From NCBI RefSeq assembly GCF_021353265.1, contig NZ_JAJTWU010000012.1, forward strand, positions 60,119 to 124,118: a stretch of DNA of 64,000 bases, in the 5' to 3' direction. The stretch comes from Pelomonas cellulosilytica (GTDB lineage: Bacteria > Pseudomonadota > Gammaproteobacteria > Burkholderiales > Burkholderiaceae_C). Each line of letters opens with the position of its first letter. Position 1 is the first letter of the stretch. The position numbers and the translations under genes are program-made. The notes under the pieces are model-generated. The model ran no database searches. It worked only from the letters and a program-made list of their open reading frames with translations, and was not told the origin of the DNA. Of this stretch, positions 19,717-29,255 are shown piece after piece.

Positions 19717-20568
19717 ATGCCCGTCCAAGACGCCGCCCCTGGGGGTGAAACTCTCGAACACGAATTCAGCTTCAGCAAAGCCGATTTCGACCGGGTGCGC
19801 GAGCTGATCTACAGGCACGCGGGCATCAGCCTGCACGACGGCAAGCATGCGATGGTCTACAGCCGGCTGTCGCGCCGCCTGCGCGAGACGGGGCACAAGA
19901 GCTTCGCCAACTACCTGCAGTGGCTGGAGACGATGACCGGCACGTCGGGCGCCGCCGAATGGCAGGAGTTCGTCAACTGCCTGACGACCAATCTCACGTC
20001 CTTCTTTCGCGAGGATCACCACTTCCTGGCGCTGAAGGACGACCTCAAGCCCTTCGCCGGCAAGCCCGTGCGCATCTGGTGCTGCGCGGCGTCCACCGGC
20101 GAAGAGCCGTATTCCATCCTGATGACCTGCCACGAGGCCCTGGGGGCCAATGCGTCGGTACAGCTGGTCGCCAGCGACATCGACACAAACGTGCTGGCGA
20201 CCGCGCGCCGCGGTGTCTACAACGCCGATGCCCGCGGGTTGGACGCGACACGCCTGAAGACCTTCTTCATGCGCGGCACGGGCAGCAATTCGGGAAAGAT
20301 CCGCGTGAAGCCCGATCTCCAGCGCTGGGCCGACTTCCGCCCGCTGAACCTGATGGACGCCCAGTGGCAACTGGGCGACCCATTCCACATGGTGTTTTGC
20401 CGCAACGTCATGATCTATTTCGACGCGCAGACGCAGCGCAAGGTGCTGGAACGCATCCATCGCGTCATGCGCCCGGGCGGCCTACTCTTCGTCGGCCACT
20501 CGGAGAACTTCACCGAATCGCGTGACCTGTTCAAGCTCCGCGGCAAAACCATCTACGAACGGGTCTGA
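19717..20568 (+). CDS. cheR: CheR chemoreceptor methyltransferase (second copy)
   Basis: This 283-residue methyltransferase has the CheR N-terminal helical domain (about 20-95, with CLTTNLTSFFREDHHF). The SAM-binding core includes RIWCCAASTGEEPYS, ASDIDTNVLATARRGVY and VFCRNVMIYFDAQTQ. It is clearly related to but diverged from the copy at 1995. It is followed after 2 nt by cheD and then cheB, all on the plus strand, so they form an operon. It probably serves a different receptor array or the flagellar system. Confidence 0.95.
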   Translation: MPVQDAAPGGETLEHEFSFSKADFDRVRELIYRHAGISLHDGKHAMVYSRLSRRLRETGHKSFANYLQWLETMTGTSGAAEWQEFVNCLTTNLTSFFREDHHFLALKDDLKPFAGKPVRIWCCAASTGEEPYSILMTCHEALGANASVQLVASDIDTNVLATARRGVYNADARGLDATRLKTFFMRGTGSNSGKIRVKPDLQRWADFRPLNLMDAQWQLGDPFHMVFCRNVMIYFDAQTQRKVLERIHRVMRPGGLLFVGHSENFTESRDLFKLRGKTIYERV

Positions 20569-20570
20569 TC

Positions 20571-21230
20571 ATGAGTACGCCCCTCGCCTCGGCATCGACC
20601 CTCGGCAACCCGGCCGCGGTGGCGCGCGTTGCCCAGCTCAAGAACATGCCCCGCAAGCAGGGCGAGGCCTCGTTCTTCTTCTACGACGCGCACTTCAAGA
20701 ACGCGGCGGTCAAGATCCTGCCGGGCGAATACTTCGTCGACACGGAAGACCTGCTGGTCATGACGACGCTGGGCTCGTGCATCGCCGCCTGCCTGTGGGA
20801 CCGCGTTGCCAAGGTCGGCGGCATGAACCACTTCATGCTGCCCGAGGGCAATGGCGACTCCGGCCGCTACGGCACCTTTGCAATGGAACTGCTGATCAAC
20901 GAGATGATGAAGCGCGGCGCCAGCAAAAGCCGCATGGAGGCCAAGATCTTCGGCGGCGGCGCCGTCATCTCGGGCATGAATTCGCTGAACGTCGGCGAGC
21001 GCAACACCAACTTCGTCATCGACTTCCTGAAGCTCGAACGCATTCCTATCGTCTCCAAGGACGTTATGGACGTGTACCCACGCAAGGTCTGCTTTCTGCC
21101 TGCCAGTGGCAAGGCCATGGTCAAGCGCCTGGCGCCGACCAACACCGAGGCCCTCGTCCAACAGGACAAGGCCGCAATCCAGAAGGTGCAGCCGGTGGCA
21201 AGCAGCGGCGGCTCCATCGACCTGTTCTGA
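20571..21230 (+). CDS. cheD: CheD chemoreceptor glutamine deamidase (second copy)
   Basis: This 219-residue CheD has ILPGEYFVDTEDLLVMTTLGSCIAACLWD with the catalytic Cys, the catalytic His in GGMNHFMLPEG, and KIFGGGAVI. It is about 40 residues longer than the first CheD, with an N-terminal extension (about 1-35) and a C-terminal tail. It lies 2 nt after cheR and 12 nt before cheB. A GAGG ribosome site for cheB overlaps its end. Confidence 0.94.
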   Translation: MSTPLASASTLGNPAAVARVAQLKNMPRKQGEASFFFYDAHFKNAAVKILPGEYFVDTEDLLVMTTLGSCIAACLWDRVAKVGGMNHFMLPEGNGDSGRYGTFAMELLINEMMKRGASKSRMEAKIFGGGAVISGMNSLNVGERNTNFVIDFLKLERIPIVSKDVMDVYPRKVCFLPASGKAMVKRLAPTNTEALVQQDKAAIQKVQPVASSGGSIDLF

Positions 21231-21242
21231 GGAGGCTGACAC

Positions 21243-22331
21243 ATGGCCAAGACGAAGGTCGTGGTGGTGGACGATTCGGCGCTCGTGCGCTCCATCCTCA
21301 GCGAGATCATCAACCGCCAGGCAGACATGGAATGCATCGGCGCGGCGGCCGACCCGCTCGTCGCGCGCGAGATGATCCGCACACTGAACCCCGACGTCAT
21401 CACGCTGGACGTGGAGATGCCGCGCATGGACGGGCTGGACTTCCTGTCCCGGCTGATGCGGCTGCGGCCGATGCCGGTCGTCATGGTGTCCACGCTGACC
21501 GAGCGCGGTGCCGAAGTGACGCTGAAGGCGCTGGAGCTGGGCGCGGTGGACTTCGTCGCCAAGCCGAAGATCGGCGTGGCCGATGGCATCCGGCTGCTGG
21601 CGCAGGACATCACCGACAAGATCCGCATCGCCGCCAAGGCGCACATCCGCCGCGCCCCGCCGCCGGCAGCCCCGGGCGCCGCCCCCGCCGCGCCGGTCAA
21701 GGCGGTCACGATGGCCAGCCTCGGCAAGGCCTCCACCGAGAAGATCATCTTCATCGGCGCCTCCACCGGCGGCACCGAGGCGACAAAGGACGTGCTGATC
21801 AACCTGCCGGCCGACAGCCCGGCCGTCGTCATTACGCAGCACATGCCGCCCGGCTTCACGAAGAGCTATGCGGCCCGGCTGGACGGCCTGTGCAAGATCC
21901 GCGTGAAGGAAGCGCAGGACGGTGAGCGCATCCTGCCCGGCCACGGGTACATCGCGCCGGGTGGCCTGCACCTGACCGTGGAGCGCAGCGGCGCGAACTA
22001 CATCGCCCGCGTGCAGGACGGCGATCCGGTCAACCGGCACAAGCCGTCGGTCGAGGCGCTGTTCCTCTCTGCCGCCAAGGTCGTCGGCCCCAACGCGATC
22101 GGCATCATGCTGACCGGAATGGGTGCCGACGGCGCCCGGGCCATGAAGGTCATGAAGGATGCCGGCGCCTACAACTACTGCCAGGACGAGCACAGCTGCG
22201 TCGTCTTCGGCATGCCGCGAGAAGCCATCGCGGCGGGCGCCGCCGACGAGGTCCTACCGCTGAACCAGATCGCCACGAAAGTGCTGGAGCGGCTCCGCGC
22301 CACGGTAGGCGTGTCGATGAACCGCGTCTGA
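21243..22331 (+). CDS. cheB: CheB protein-glutamate methylesterase (second copy)
   Basis: This 362-residue receiver plus methylesterase has phospho-acceptor Asp56 ([12 protein letters not shown]), catalytic Ser in [11 protein letters not shown], His in [10 protein letters not shown] and Asp in LTGMGADG. A Pro/Ala linker (about 135-160) separates the domains. It has the same length as the first CheB but clearly different sequence, arguing for old divergence rather than recent duplication. A GAGG ribosome site precedes ATG 21243. Confidence 0.96.
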   Translation: MAKTKVVVVDDSALVRSILSEIINRQADMECIGAAADPLVAREMIRTLNPDVITLDVEMPRMDGLDFLSRLMRLRPMPVVMVSTLTERGAEVTLKALELGAVDFVAKPKIGVADGIRLLAQDITDKIRIAAKAHIRRAPPPAAPGAAPAAPVKAVTMASLGKASTEKIIFIGASTGGTEATKDVLINLPADSPAVVITQHMPPGFTKSYAARLDGLCKIRVKEAQDGERILPGHGYIAPGGLHLTVERSGANYIARVQDGDPVNRHKPSVEALFLSAAKVVGPNAIGIMLTGMGADGARAMKVMKDAGAYNYCQDEHSCVVFGMPREAIAAGAADEVLPLNQIATKVLERLRATVGVSMNRV

Positions 22332-22341
22332 GCATGCGGCT

Positions 22342-22641
22342 TCAACGCCGTGCCGAGGTCGGCAGTTCGGACTTGGCCACTTGGCGGGTCGACGGCGGTG
22401 GTTCGGGCGGCAGTACTGGCTTGAAGCCGTCCAGCTTCTTGGCCGACGTCGGCACGTAGGCCGCCTGCATTGGCGGCCGGGCGGCCTTGCCGCCCACGAC
22501 GACGGAGTCGGTCCGGACCGCGTCCTTCATCTCCGCATTCGAGTCGGTGAAGGCGGCGGTCACCGGTGCCACGCCTTGAAGGGTCAGCGCGGCCAGCGGC
22601 GTGAGCGGCAGGGAAGCAATCCAGCGAGACAAGGCGGTCAT
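22342..22641 (-). CDS. Small secreted protein of unknown function
   Basis: This 99-residue protein begins with a probable signal peptide (MTALSRWIASLPLTPLAALTLQG, cleavage near residues 25-30). A Pro/Lys-rich, low-complexity mature part follows (PVLPPEPPPSTRQ). I do not recognise a family. ATG 22641 has a good AAAGGAG ribosome site 7 nt upstream, which supports it as real. It is divergent from the LysR gene across 94 bp, so that regulator may control it. Confidence 0.6.
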   Translation of the reverse strand: MTALSRWIASLPLTPLAALTLQGVAPVTAAFTDSNAEMKDAVRTDSVVVGGKAARPPMQAAYVPTSAKKLDGFKPVLPPEPPPSTRQVAKSELPTSARR

Positions 22642-22735
22642 GGCCACTCCTTTCAATGTGTTGGTTATGCTATTGACCCAAATCAGCACCGGAAAGCGCT
22701 GATTTCTGCACTGACTGGTTCAATCAGCTAACCAG

Positions 22736-23662
22736 ATGGCACCTCTGGACCGTTTTCCGCTGCACTACCTCGCGGCGTTCCGCGCCGCGGCGCGCACCGA
22801 GAACCTTCGCGCCGCCGCCGAGTCGCTGCACCTGACGCACAGCGCCGTGAGCCAGCAGATCCGCGGGCTGGAAAGGGCGTTGGGGTTCGACGTGTTCACG
22901 CGCCAGGGGCGTCGACTGACGCTGAACCCTGCGGGCCAGGCCTTGCAGCGCGGGGTGGACAAGATCTTTGCGGAGTTGCAGGCCGGCCTGCTGGCCGCCA
23001 GCCAGGCCCACGGCAAATCCGCGCAGACGCTGCGTGTGACCGCCCTGCCTTCCTTCGCACAGCGCTGGCTGATGCCGCGCCTGCCCCGCTGGCAGGCGAT
23101 GCAGCCCTGCATCACGCTGGACCTGCACACGTCGCAGCAGATCGTCGACCTCGAACGCGAGGGTTACCAGATCGGCCTGCGCGTGGGCCGCGGGCCGTGG
23201 CCGGGTCTTGTCATCGAGCCGCTGTTCCAGTCGCCGCTGATCGCCATCGCCGCGCCCGCGCTGGCCAGCCCGCTGGTCGGTCGAGCCGCAGAGCTACTGA
23301 CCCAGCAGCCGCTGCTGGGCGACGCGGAGGACTGGCAGGCCTGGTTCGCCGGCATCGGCGTCGTCACGTCACCCGTCGTCGTCGCCAGCTTTAACGATGC
23401 CGGCGTCATGCTGCAGGCCGCCGAACAGGGAATGGGCATCGCGCTGACCCGCGAAGTGCTCGCGGCCGACGCGCTGCTGGCGGGGCGACTCGTGCGCGTG
23501 CATCCGCACTCGGTGGACCTCGACGCGATGCGGGGCTACCAGATCGCCTACCCGGAAGCGCTGCGCGACGATGTGGCCGTGCGCGCCTTCTGCGACTGGC
23601 TGCATGCGGAGATCGCCGCGCTGCAGCGGCAGCTCACAGAAACAGCTGCTGCAGATCGCTGA
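22736..23662 (+). CDS. LysR-family transcriptional regulator (GcvA-like)
   Basis: This 308-residue LysR regulator has an N-terminal winged helix-turn-helix (about 5-65; LRAAAESLHLTHSAVSQQIRGLERALG) and a C-terminal effector-binding domain (about 90-295). The FPLHYLAAFRAAART start and the GFDVFTRQGRRLTLNPAG segment resemble the GcvA group. Its 3' end overlaps the convergent hemW gene by 29 nt. The divergent small secreted protein is a positional candidate target. The ligand is unknown. Confidence 0.93.
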   Translation: MAPLDRFPLHYLAAFRAAARTENLRAAAESLHLTHSAVSQQIRGLERALGFDVFTRQGRRLTLNPAGQALQRGVDKIFAELQAGLLAASQAHGKSAQTLRVTALPSFAQRWLMPRLPRWQAMQPCITLDLHTSQQIVDLEREGYQIGLRVGRGPWPGLVIEPLFQSPLIAIAAPALASPLVGRAAELLTQQPLLGDAEDWQAWFAGIGVVTSPVVVASFNDAGVMLQAAEQGMGIALTREVLAADALLAGRLVRVHPHSVDLDAMRGYQIAYPEALRDDVAVRAFCDWLHAEIAALQRQLTETAAADR

Positions 23663-24818
23663 GGAAGTCGAAGCCTCGCTCGGTCGGCTGGATACGCGCC
23701 GGATCGGCCGCGAGCAGGCCGCTATCGCGCGCCGTCTGCAGCGCCGTGCCGATGCTGGACGGCGGGAGGCCAGTGCGCTCCAGGAACTGCGTGAAGGCCA
23801 CGCCATCCTTGAGCCGCAGCGCATTCAGCATGAACTCGAACGGCAGGTCCTTGCGCGCCACCTCGTGCTCGTTGCTGACCTTGTCGGCCTGTGCCATGTA
23901 GGCCGCCGGCTCGCGCCAGCGCACCTGGCGCAACACGCGATGCGGGAAGCTGAGCTTGCTGTGCGCGCCGGCGCCGATGCCGAGGTAGTCGCCGAACTCC
24001 CAGTAGTTCAGGTTGTGCTGGCAGCGGTGCCCCTCGCGGGCGTAGGCAGAAACCTCATAACGCGACAGCCCGGCGGATTGCGTCTGCGCGGTGATCAGGT
24101 CCAGCATGTCGCTGGCGAGATCGGCGTCCGGCAGGCGCTCGGGCGTGCGGGTCGCGAAGACGGTATTGGGCTCGATCGTCAGATGGTAGATCGACAGGTG
24201 CGGTGGATTGAAGGACAGCGCCGTGTCCAGCTCGCGGGCCAGGGCGTCCAGCGTCTGGCCGGGCAGCGCGTACATCAGGTCGAGGTTGAAAGTCTCGAAG
24301 GCAGACGCCGCCTCGGCCAGTGCCTCGCGCGCCTGGCTGGCGCTATGCACGCGGCCCAGCGTCTTGAGCTGAGCATCGTCGAAGCTCTGCACGCCCACCG
24401 ACAGCCGCGTGACGCCCGCCTGCCGAAAACCCGCGAAGCGCTGGGTTTCGAAGGTGCCGGGGTTGGCTTCCAGCGTGATCTCGCAGGCCGGCTCCAGCGG
24501 CAGCCGGGCGCGGATGTCGGAGATCAGCTGCGCGATCTGTTCCGGGTTGAACAGGCTGGGCGTGCCGCCGCCGATGAAGACGCTGACGACATGCCGGCCC
24601 CAGATCAGCGGAAGCGCCGCCTCCAGGTCGGCCCGCAGCGCCGCCAGGTAGGCCTGCGCCGTCTCGTCCGGCAGGCCGCCGAGCTTCACCTCGTGCGAAT
24701 TGAAGTCGCAGTAAGGGCACTTGCGCAGACACCACGGCAGGTGCACGTAGAGTGCCAGCGGCGGCAACGCCGGCAGCTGCAGGGTGCCAGGCCGCATCAG
24801 GTGTGCGAGATCCGCCAT
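23634..24818 (-). CDS. hemW: Radical SAM haem chaperone HemW
   Basis: This 394-residue radical SAM protein resembles coproporphyrinogen dehydrogenase but belongs to the HemW group, which delivers haem. The CxxxCxxC motif is in CLRKCPYCDF, followed by an extra aromatic/Phe residue as in HemW. GGGTPSLF and EITLEANPGT are conserved, and the C-terminal HemW domain is present. It lies 4 nt downstream of rdgB in the rph-rdgB-hemW order common in this group. Confidence 0.95.
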   Translation of the reverse strand: MADLAHLMRPGTLQLPALPPLALYVHLPWCLRKCPYCDFNSHEVKLGGLPDETAQAYLAALRADLEAALPLIWGRHVVSVFIGGGTPSLFNPEQIAQLISDIRARLPLEPACEITLEANPGTFETQRFAGFRQAGVTRLSVGVQSFDDAQLKTLGRVHSASQAREALAEAASAFETFNLDLMYALPGQTLDALARELDTALSFNPPHLSIYHLTIEPNTVFATRTPERLPDADLASDMLDLITAQTQSAGLSRYEVSAYAREGHRCQHNLNYWEFGDYLGIGAGAHSKLSFPHRVLRQVRWREPAAYMAQADKVSNEHEVARKDLPFEFMLNALRLKDGVAFTQFLERTGLPPSSIGTALQTARDSGLLAADPARIQPTERGFDFLSDLQQLFL

Positions 24819-24822
24819 GCCG

Positions 24823-25428
24823 TCAGCCCAGGTGCCAGACGTCGCGGAACTGCGTGATCAGGTACGCGGCCGCCAGCGCACGGTGGCTGTGGCGGTTCTT
24901 CACGTCGGCACCCAGGCTGGCGACGGTCCGGCCCAGCGCCGGGATATGCATCAACGGGTCGTAGCCGAAGCCGCCCTCGCCGCTCGGCGCCGTGAGGATC
25001 TCGCCGGCCCAGCGGCCCATTGCGATCAGCGGCTCGGGGTCCTCGGCGCTGCGCACCGCCACCAGCGCGCAAACGAAGCGCCCACGCCGATCCGCCACGC
25101 CGGCCATCTCGCGCAGCAAGCGCTCGTTGTTCGCGGCGTCGCTCTTCTCGCCACCGGCGTCCAGCGCGTAACGCGCCGACCGCACGCCCGGCGCGCCGCC
25201 CAGCGCCTCAACGCTCAGACCCGAATCGTCGGCCAGCGCGGGCAGACCACTGAGCCTCGCGGCATGGCGGGCCTTGGCCAGCGCGTTCTCGGCAAAGGTG
25301 TGGAAGGGCTCATCCGCCTCCGGGATGCCGAGGCTGCCCTGGTTGACCAGCTCGATGCCCAGCGGCCCGAACAGCGCCTGCAACTCGACAAGCTTCTTGG
25401 CGTTGTTGGACGCGAGGACCAGCTTCAT
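24823..25428 (-). CDS. rdgB: Non-canonical purine NTP pyrophosphatase (RdgB/HAM1)
   Basis: This 201-residue house-cleaning enzyme hydrolyses dITP, XTP and ITP to the monophosphates. It shows the family start [52 protein letters not shown], and the [10 protein letters not shown] and SHRALAA motifs. ATG 25428 overlaps the rph stop by 4 nt (ATGA). Confidence 0.97.
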   Translation of the reverse strand: MKLVLASNNAKKLVELQALFGPLGIELVNQGSLGIPEADEPFHTFAENALAKARHAARLSGLPALADDSGLSVEALGGAPGVRSARYALDAGGEKSDAANNERLLREMAGVADRRGRFVCALVAVRSAEDPEPLIAMGRWAGEILTAPSGEGGFGYDPLMHIPALGRTVASLGADVKNRHSHRALAAAYLITQFRDVWHLG

Positions 25429-26162
25429 GGCTTGGCGGCGAGTGCGGCCTGCTGGGCGGCCAGCAACTCGCGAATGCCCTTGTCCGCCAGGTCCAGCAAC
25501 GCGTTCATCTCGTCGCGCGTGAAGACGACGCCTTCGGCCGTACCCTGCAACTCGACAAAGCCGCCCGAGCCGGTCATGACGACGTTCATGTCGGTGTCGC
25601 AGGCCGAGTCCTCGGTGTACTCCAGGTCCAGCAGCGGCACGCCATCGACGATACCCACCGAGATGGCCGCCACCGAATCCTTGATCGGCGAACGCGACAG
25701 CTTGCTGTCGGCCAGCAGCCGGTTGACGGCGTCCTGCGCCGCGACGAAGGCGCCGGTGATGGCCGCCGTGCGCGTGCCGCCGTCGGCCTGCAGCACATCG
25801 CAGTCCAGCGTGATCGTGCGCTCGCCGAGTGCCGAAAGGTCGAAGACCGCGCGCAGCGAACGGCCGATGAGGCGCTGGATTTCCTGCGTGCGGCCGCTCT
25901 GCTTGCCGCGGGCGGCCTCGCGGTCGCCGCGCGTGTGCGTAGCGCGCGGCAGCATGCCGTATTCGGCTGTCACCCAGCCCTCGCCTGAACCGCGCTTGTG
26001 CGGCGGCACGCGCTCTTCGACGGAGGCCGTGCACAGCACGCGCGTGGCGCCGAACTCGATCAGCACGGAGCCCTCAGCGTGCACGGTAAAACCGCGGGTG
26101 ATGCGCACAGGGCGCAATTGATCGACAGCGCGGCCCGCGCTGCGCGTGAGGTTCTGGGTCAT
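25425..26162 (-). CDS. rph: Ribonuclease PH
   Basis: This 245-residue phosphorolytic 3'-5' exoribonuclease trims tRNA 3' ends. Conserved features are [49 protein letters not shown], the [16 protein letters not shown] active region and [17 protein letters not shown]. Length is normal. It lies 13 nt downstream of the PP2C phosphatase gene and overlaps rdgB. Confidence 0.98.
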   Translation of the reverse strand: MTQNLTRSAGRAVDQLRPVRITRGFTVHAEGSVLIEFGATRVLCTASVEERVPPHKRGSGEGWVTAEYGMLPRATHTRGDREAARGKQSGRTQEIQRLIGRSLRAVFDLSALGERTITLDCDVLQADGGTRTAAITGAFVAAQDAVNRLLADSKLSRSPIKDSVAAISVGIVDGVPLLDLEYTEDSACDTDMNVVMTGSGGFVELQGTAEGVVFTRDEMNALLDLADKGIRELLAAQQAALAAKP

Positions 26163-26175
26163 GACAAAAAGGGAG

Positions 26176-27078
26176 TTAGCGGCGGTTGGCCGAGCGTTCG
26201 CGGATGACTTCGTTGATCTCGCGCACTGAGCGCTCGATCTCTTCATCATCCATGCCTGCCACCAGGTCGGCGTCCAGCGCGCTCTGGATGGTCGAGGCAA
26301 AGCCGGAGTTGCCGAGGTTTTGCGTCGTGTCGCCGGCGGGGTCGCCCTCGCCTTCCCATTCGACGGACAGCAAAGTGACGTTGTCGCTGCGCGTGCCACC
26401 GCGGCGCAGCGCCTGCTCGACGAGCTCGGGCACGGCCTCGGAGATGGCCTGATCGGCCAGCTGCTGGACGATCTCGTGATCTTCGACGCTGCTCCACAGC
26501 CCGTCCGAGCACAGCAGCAGGCGGTCTCCCGCCTCCAGCACGAGCGGCCCCTGGCCGTCGACCATGGGCTTGCCCGGGCTGCCCAGGCAGGTGAACAACA
26601 CGTTGCGGTTGAAGGGCTCGGTGCCGCGGCCGACGCGGCCCAGGGCTTCCTGCAACTCGGAATAGGAGTGGTCGCGCGTGCGGGCGATGAGCTTGCCGTT
26701 GCGCACCAAATAAAGCCGCGAGTCGCCGCAATGCGCCCACCACGCCTGGTTGCCTTGCAAGATGCAGGCGACGACGGTCGTGCGCGGCGTGTCGGACAAG
26801 CCCTTGCTCTCGGCATAACGCAGCAGCTGGTGATGCGCGATGACGATGGTTTCTTGCAGGAAGCGCTGCGGATCCTCGAGCACCGGCCGGGCGTCCTGCT
26901 GGAACAGCGCGGCGAGCGTCTGCAGCGCGATCTGCGCGGCGACCTCACCCTCGGGGTGGCCACCCATGCCATCAGCCAGCGCGAACAACCCCGCTTCCCG
27001 CGTGAAGCAATAGCCCATGCGGTCTTCGTTGGTTTCGCGGCCGCCGCGACGGCTGACCTGGAAGACGTTGAATCGCAT
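26176..27078 (-). CDS. PP2C-family Ser/Thr protein phosphatase
   Basis: This 300-residue metal-dependent phosphatase has the PP2C motifs: [23 protein letters not shown] (metal Asp), [28 protein letters not shown] and [13 protein letters not shown] 27078 is the family-like start; the frame is open further upstream without homology. The C-terminal 50 residues are acidic. It lies 79 bp downstream of a Ser/Thr kinase gene on the same strand, so the pair likely acts on common targets. Confidence 0.95.
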   Translation of the reverse strand: MRFNVFQVSRRGGRETNEDRMGYCFTREAGLFALADGMGGHPEGEVAAQIALQTLAALFQQDARPVLEDPQRFLQETIVIAHHQLLRYAESKGLSDTPRTTVVACILQGNQAWWAHCGDSRLYLVRNGKLIARTRDHSYSELQEALGRVGRGTEPFNRNVLFTCLGSPGKPMVDGQGPLVLEAGDRLLLCSDGLWSSVEDHEIVQQLADQAISEAVPELVEQALRRGGTRSDNVTLLSVEWEGEGDPAGDTTQNLGNSGFASTIQSALDADLVAGMDDEEIERSVREINEVIRERSANRR

Positions 27079-27157
27079 CAGTCCTCCCGCCCGGCAGCCC
27101 CGGCGAAGCAATGCATCCCCTCACGGGGCAGCGAACGACGGTTCGCGCGAGGGCCGG

Positions 27158-28126
27158 TCATGCCTTTGCTCCAGATTTCAGGTTTTCAAGCTGCAGTTTG
27201 AGCCTTTCGCTGAAGGACAGCTTGGTATAGCGTCTTTCAGTCTCGCGAGCGAGTTCCTTCTGCAGGGCAAAGACGCTCTGCGGACGCGACAACGCATCCA
27301 GCGACATGCACCACTCGGTGACCTCGAGCAGGTTGTCGGAGTACACGTTGCGCAGCCGCGAGAGGCTCAGGTTCAGGCGGTCCTTCTCCAGGCGCTGCGG
27401 CGCATCGTTGGGCGGATAGCCCTGCATGCAGGCGTAGATGCAGGCGCCGATCGCATAGATGTCGGTCCAGGGGCCGAGCGAGCCATCGCGCCGGTACATC
27501 TCGGGCGCGGCGAAGCCGGGCGTGTACATCGGGCGGATGAAGTTGCCTTCCTTGCTCAGCACCTCGCGCGCGGCGCCGAAGTCCAGCAGCACGGCCTTGT
27601 TGTCGTTCGTGATGAAGATGTTGGCCGGCTTGATGTCCAGGTGCAGCATCTTGTGCTGGTGGACGATGCGCAGCCCGCGGAGGATCTCGTCGAACAGGCT
27701 GCGGATCGTCGACTCGCGGAAGACCTTGTCGCGCTTCATGTCGCGCGCGGTCACGATGAAGTCCTGCAGCGTGTCGCCCTGCAGGTAGTTCATGACCATG
27801 TAGACGGTCTCGTTCTCGCGCAGGAAATTCAGCACCGAGACGACGCTCGGGTGCGAGATCTGCGCCAGCGACCGGCCTTCCTCGAAGAAGCTCTTAAGGC
27901 CGAGCCGGTACAGCGGCTGCTTCTCGGGCTTGACGCGCGGCGTCAATTCACCGGGAGAGCGCTCGGCCAGCGAGGACGGCAGATATTCCTTCAACGCAAC
28001 AAGGTGATGGTCCGGGTCTTCGGCCAGATACACCACCCCAAAACCGCCTGCCGCCAGTCGCTTGATGATCTGGTAGCCCCCAACCACCGTGCCTGCTGGC
28101 AGGGGCGCCGGCTTCGGCTTGGACAT
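27158..28126 (-). CDS. Eukaryotic-like Ser/Thr protein kinase
   Basis: This 322-residue soluble Hanks-type kinase has a Gly-rich loop LAAGGFGVVYLAED, the catalytic Lys in VALKEYLP, the catalytic loop LHLDIKPANIF (HLD in place of HRD), DFGAAR and a PEMYRRDG segment. There is no transmembrane or PASTA region; the C-terminal tail is helical and basic. It is paired with the PP2C phosphatase downstream and is divergent from yicC across 46 bp. Confidence 0.95.
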   Translation of the reverse strand: MSKPKPAPLPAGTVVGGYQIIKRLAAGGFGVVYLAEDPDHHLVALKEYLPSSLAERSPGELTPRVKPEKQPLYRLGLKSFFEEGRSLAQISHPSVVSVLNFLRENETVYMVMNYLQGDTLQDFIVTARDMKRDKVFRESTIRSLFDEILRGLRIVHQHKMLHLDIKPANIFITNDNKAVLLDFGAAREVLSKEGNFIRPMYTPGFAAPEMYRRDGSLGPWTDIYAIGACIYACMQGYPPNDAPQRLEKDRLNLSLSRLRNVYSDNLLEVTEWCMSLDALSRPQSVFALQKELARETERRYTKLSFSERLKLQLENLKSGAKA

Positions 28127-28131
28127 AATCG

Positions 28132-28152
28132 CGTTAAATCTCTTGGTTAACG
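28132..28152. repeat. Inverted repeat in the kinase/yicC divergent promoter region
   Basis: CGTTAA and TTAACG flank a 9-nt spacer in the 46-bp gap between the divergent kinase and yicC genes. It could be an operator or overlapping promoter elements for both directions. No firm -10/-35 pair was identified. Confidence 0.35.
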
Positions 28153-28172
28153 TCTGTTATTACGAGTGCGAA

Positions 28173-29087
28173 ATGCCAGTCTACAGCATGACCGGGTATG
28201 CGAATTCCCTGGCGCAACCCCCTAAAGCCGAGGACGGCAGCACTACTGCACAGACTGCCGTCAGTGTGGAGCTGCGATCCGTCAATGGCCGTTTCCTGGA
28301 CCTGTCCATGCGCATGCCCGAAGAGCTGCGTGGACTGGAACCGCAACTGCGCGAACTGATCGCCGCCCGCTTCAAGCGCGGCAAGATCGAGTTGCGCATC
28401 AACACGCAGCGCGAGGCCGATGGCGCCTGGCCGCAACCGCTGCCGGAGCAGCTCAACCGGCTGGCAAGCCTGGAGGCCAAGGTGCGCGCCTGGCTGCCGG
28501 ACGCCAAACCGCTGTCCGTGCAGGAAGCGCTGAACTGGTGCAAGACCGGCGCGGCCGCGCCGGCTCAGCTGGACGCCACGACGCTGGAAGCCGCGCGCGC
28601 CTGCGTCGACGGCCTGGCGGAGTCCCGGGAGCGCGAGGGCGAGAAGCTGGTCGCCATCCTGCTGGAGCGCATCGCACGGCTGCGGACGCTGGCCGACGAG
28701 GCCGAGCCGCTGCTGCCCGCCGTCGTTCAGCGGCAGCAGCAGCGTTTTCTAGAGCGCTGGCAGGAAGCCCTGGCCGCGACCGGCGCCAACACCAGCGTGC
28801 CGCAGGACGCGCTGCAAGAGCGCGCGCTGAACGAGGCGGCAGCGTTTGCGATCCGCATCGACGTGGCCGAGGAACTCGGCCGCCTGCGCGCCCACCTGGA
28901 AGAACTCACGCGGCTGCTCAAGAAGGGCGGCGAACTGGGCAAGCGGCTGGACTTCCTGATCCAGGAACTACACCGTGAGGCCAACACGCTCGGGTCCAAG
29001 TCCGCCGCTCTGGAGTTGACCAACATCTCCGTCGAGATGAAGGTGGCCATCGAACAGATGCGCGAGCAGGTGCAGAACATCGAGTGA
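28173..29087 (+). CDS. yicC: YicC-family endoribonuclease/RNase adaptor
   Basis: This 304-residue YicC protein has the conserved start YSMTGYA, then VELRSVNGRFLDLSMRMP, RGKIELRIN, and the C-terminal DUF1732 region ending KLDFLIQELHREANTLGSKSA with a final MREQVQNIE. Family members are RNA-cleaving or RNA-decay factors. ATG 28173 is the family start. From memory, gmk, rpoZ and spoT usually follow yicC in Burkholderiales; here a decayed integrase follows instead. Confidence 0.95.
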   Translation: MPVYSMTGYANSLAQPPKAEDGSTTAQTAVSVELRSVNGRFLDLSMRMPEELRGLEPQLRELIAARFKRGKIELRINTQREADGAWPQPLPEQLNRLASLEAKVRAWLPDAKPLSVQEALNWCKTGAAAPAQLDATTLEAARACVDGLAESREREGEKLVAILLERIARLRTLADEAEPLLPAVVQRQQQRFLERWQEALAATGANTSVPQDALQERALNEAAAFAIRIDVAEELGRLRAHLEELTRLLKKGGELGKRLDFLIQELHREANTLGSKSAALELTNISVEMKVAIEQMREQVQNIE

Positions 29088-29235
29088 GGTTTCACCGGGT
29101 CTGTTGCCCCCCCCAAGCGGCCGGAAAGTCCAGCGTTTGCGCGGGCTTAGCGTTTCAGGAGGTTGAACAGCGGCCCACCCCATCCCAGAATTTGTGTGTA
29201 CGCCGGCGTGTACCGACAAGGCGAACCAGCCGACA

Positions 29236-29247
29236 GTGTGTACACAC
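29236..29247. repeat. Perfect 12-bp palindrome upstream of the integrase remnant
   Basis: GTGTGTACACAC reads the same on both strands and ends 8 bp before the inferred GTG start of the integrase. A related interrupted palindrome, GTGTACGCCGGCGTGTAC, lies about 40 bp upstream. These may be control or core recombination sites. The rest of 29088-29255 holds nothing I recognise. Confidence 0.4.
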
Positions 29248-29255
29248 GGCAAGGG

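Noticed and set aside
20553..22193. Long minus-strand frame opposite cheD and cheB
   Set aside because: Composition is His/Arg/Asp/Val-rich as in antisense shadows, and both plus-strand genes have intact catalytic motifs.
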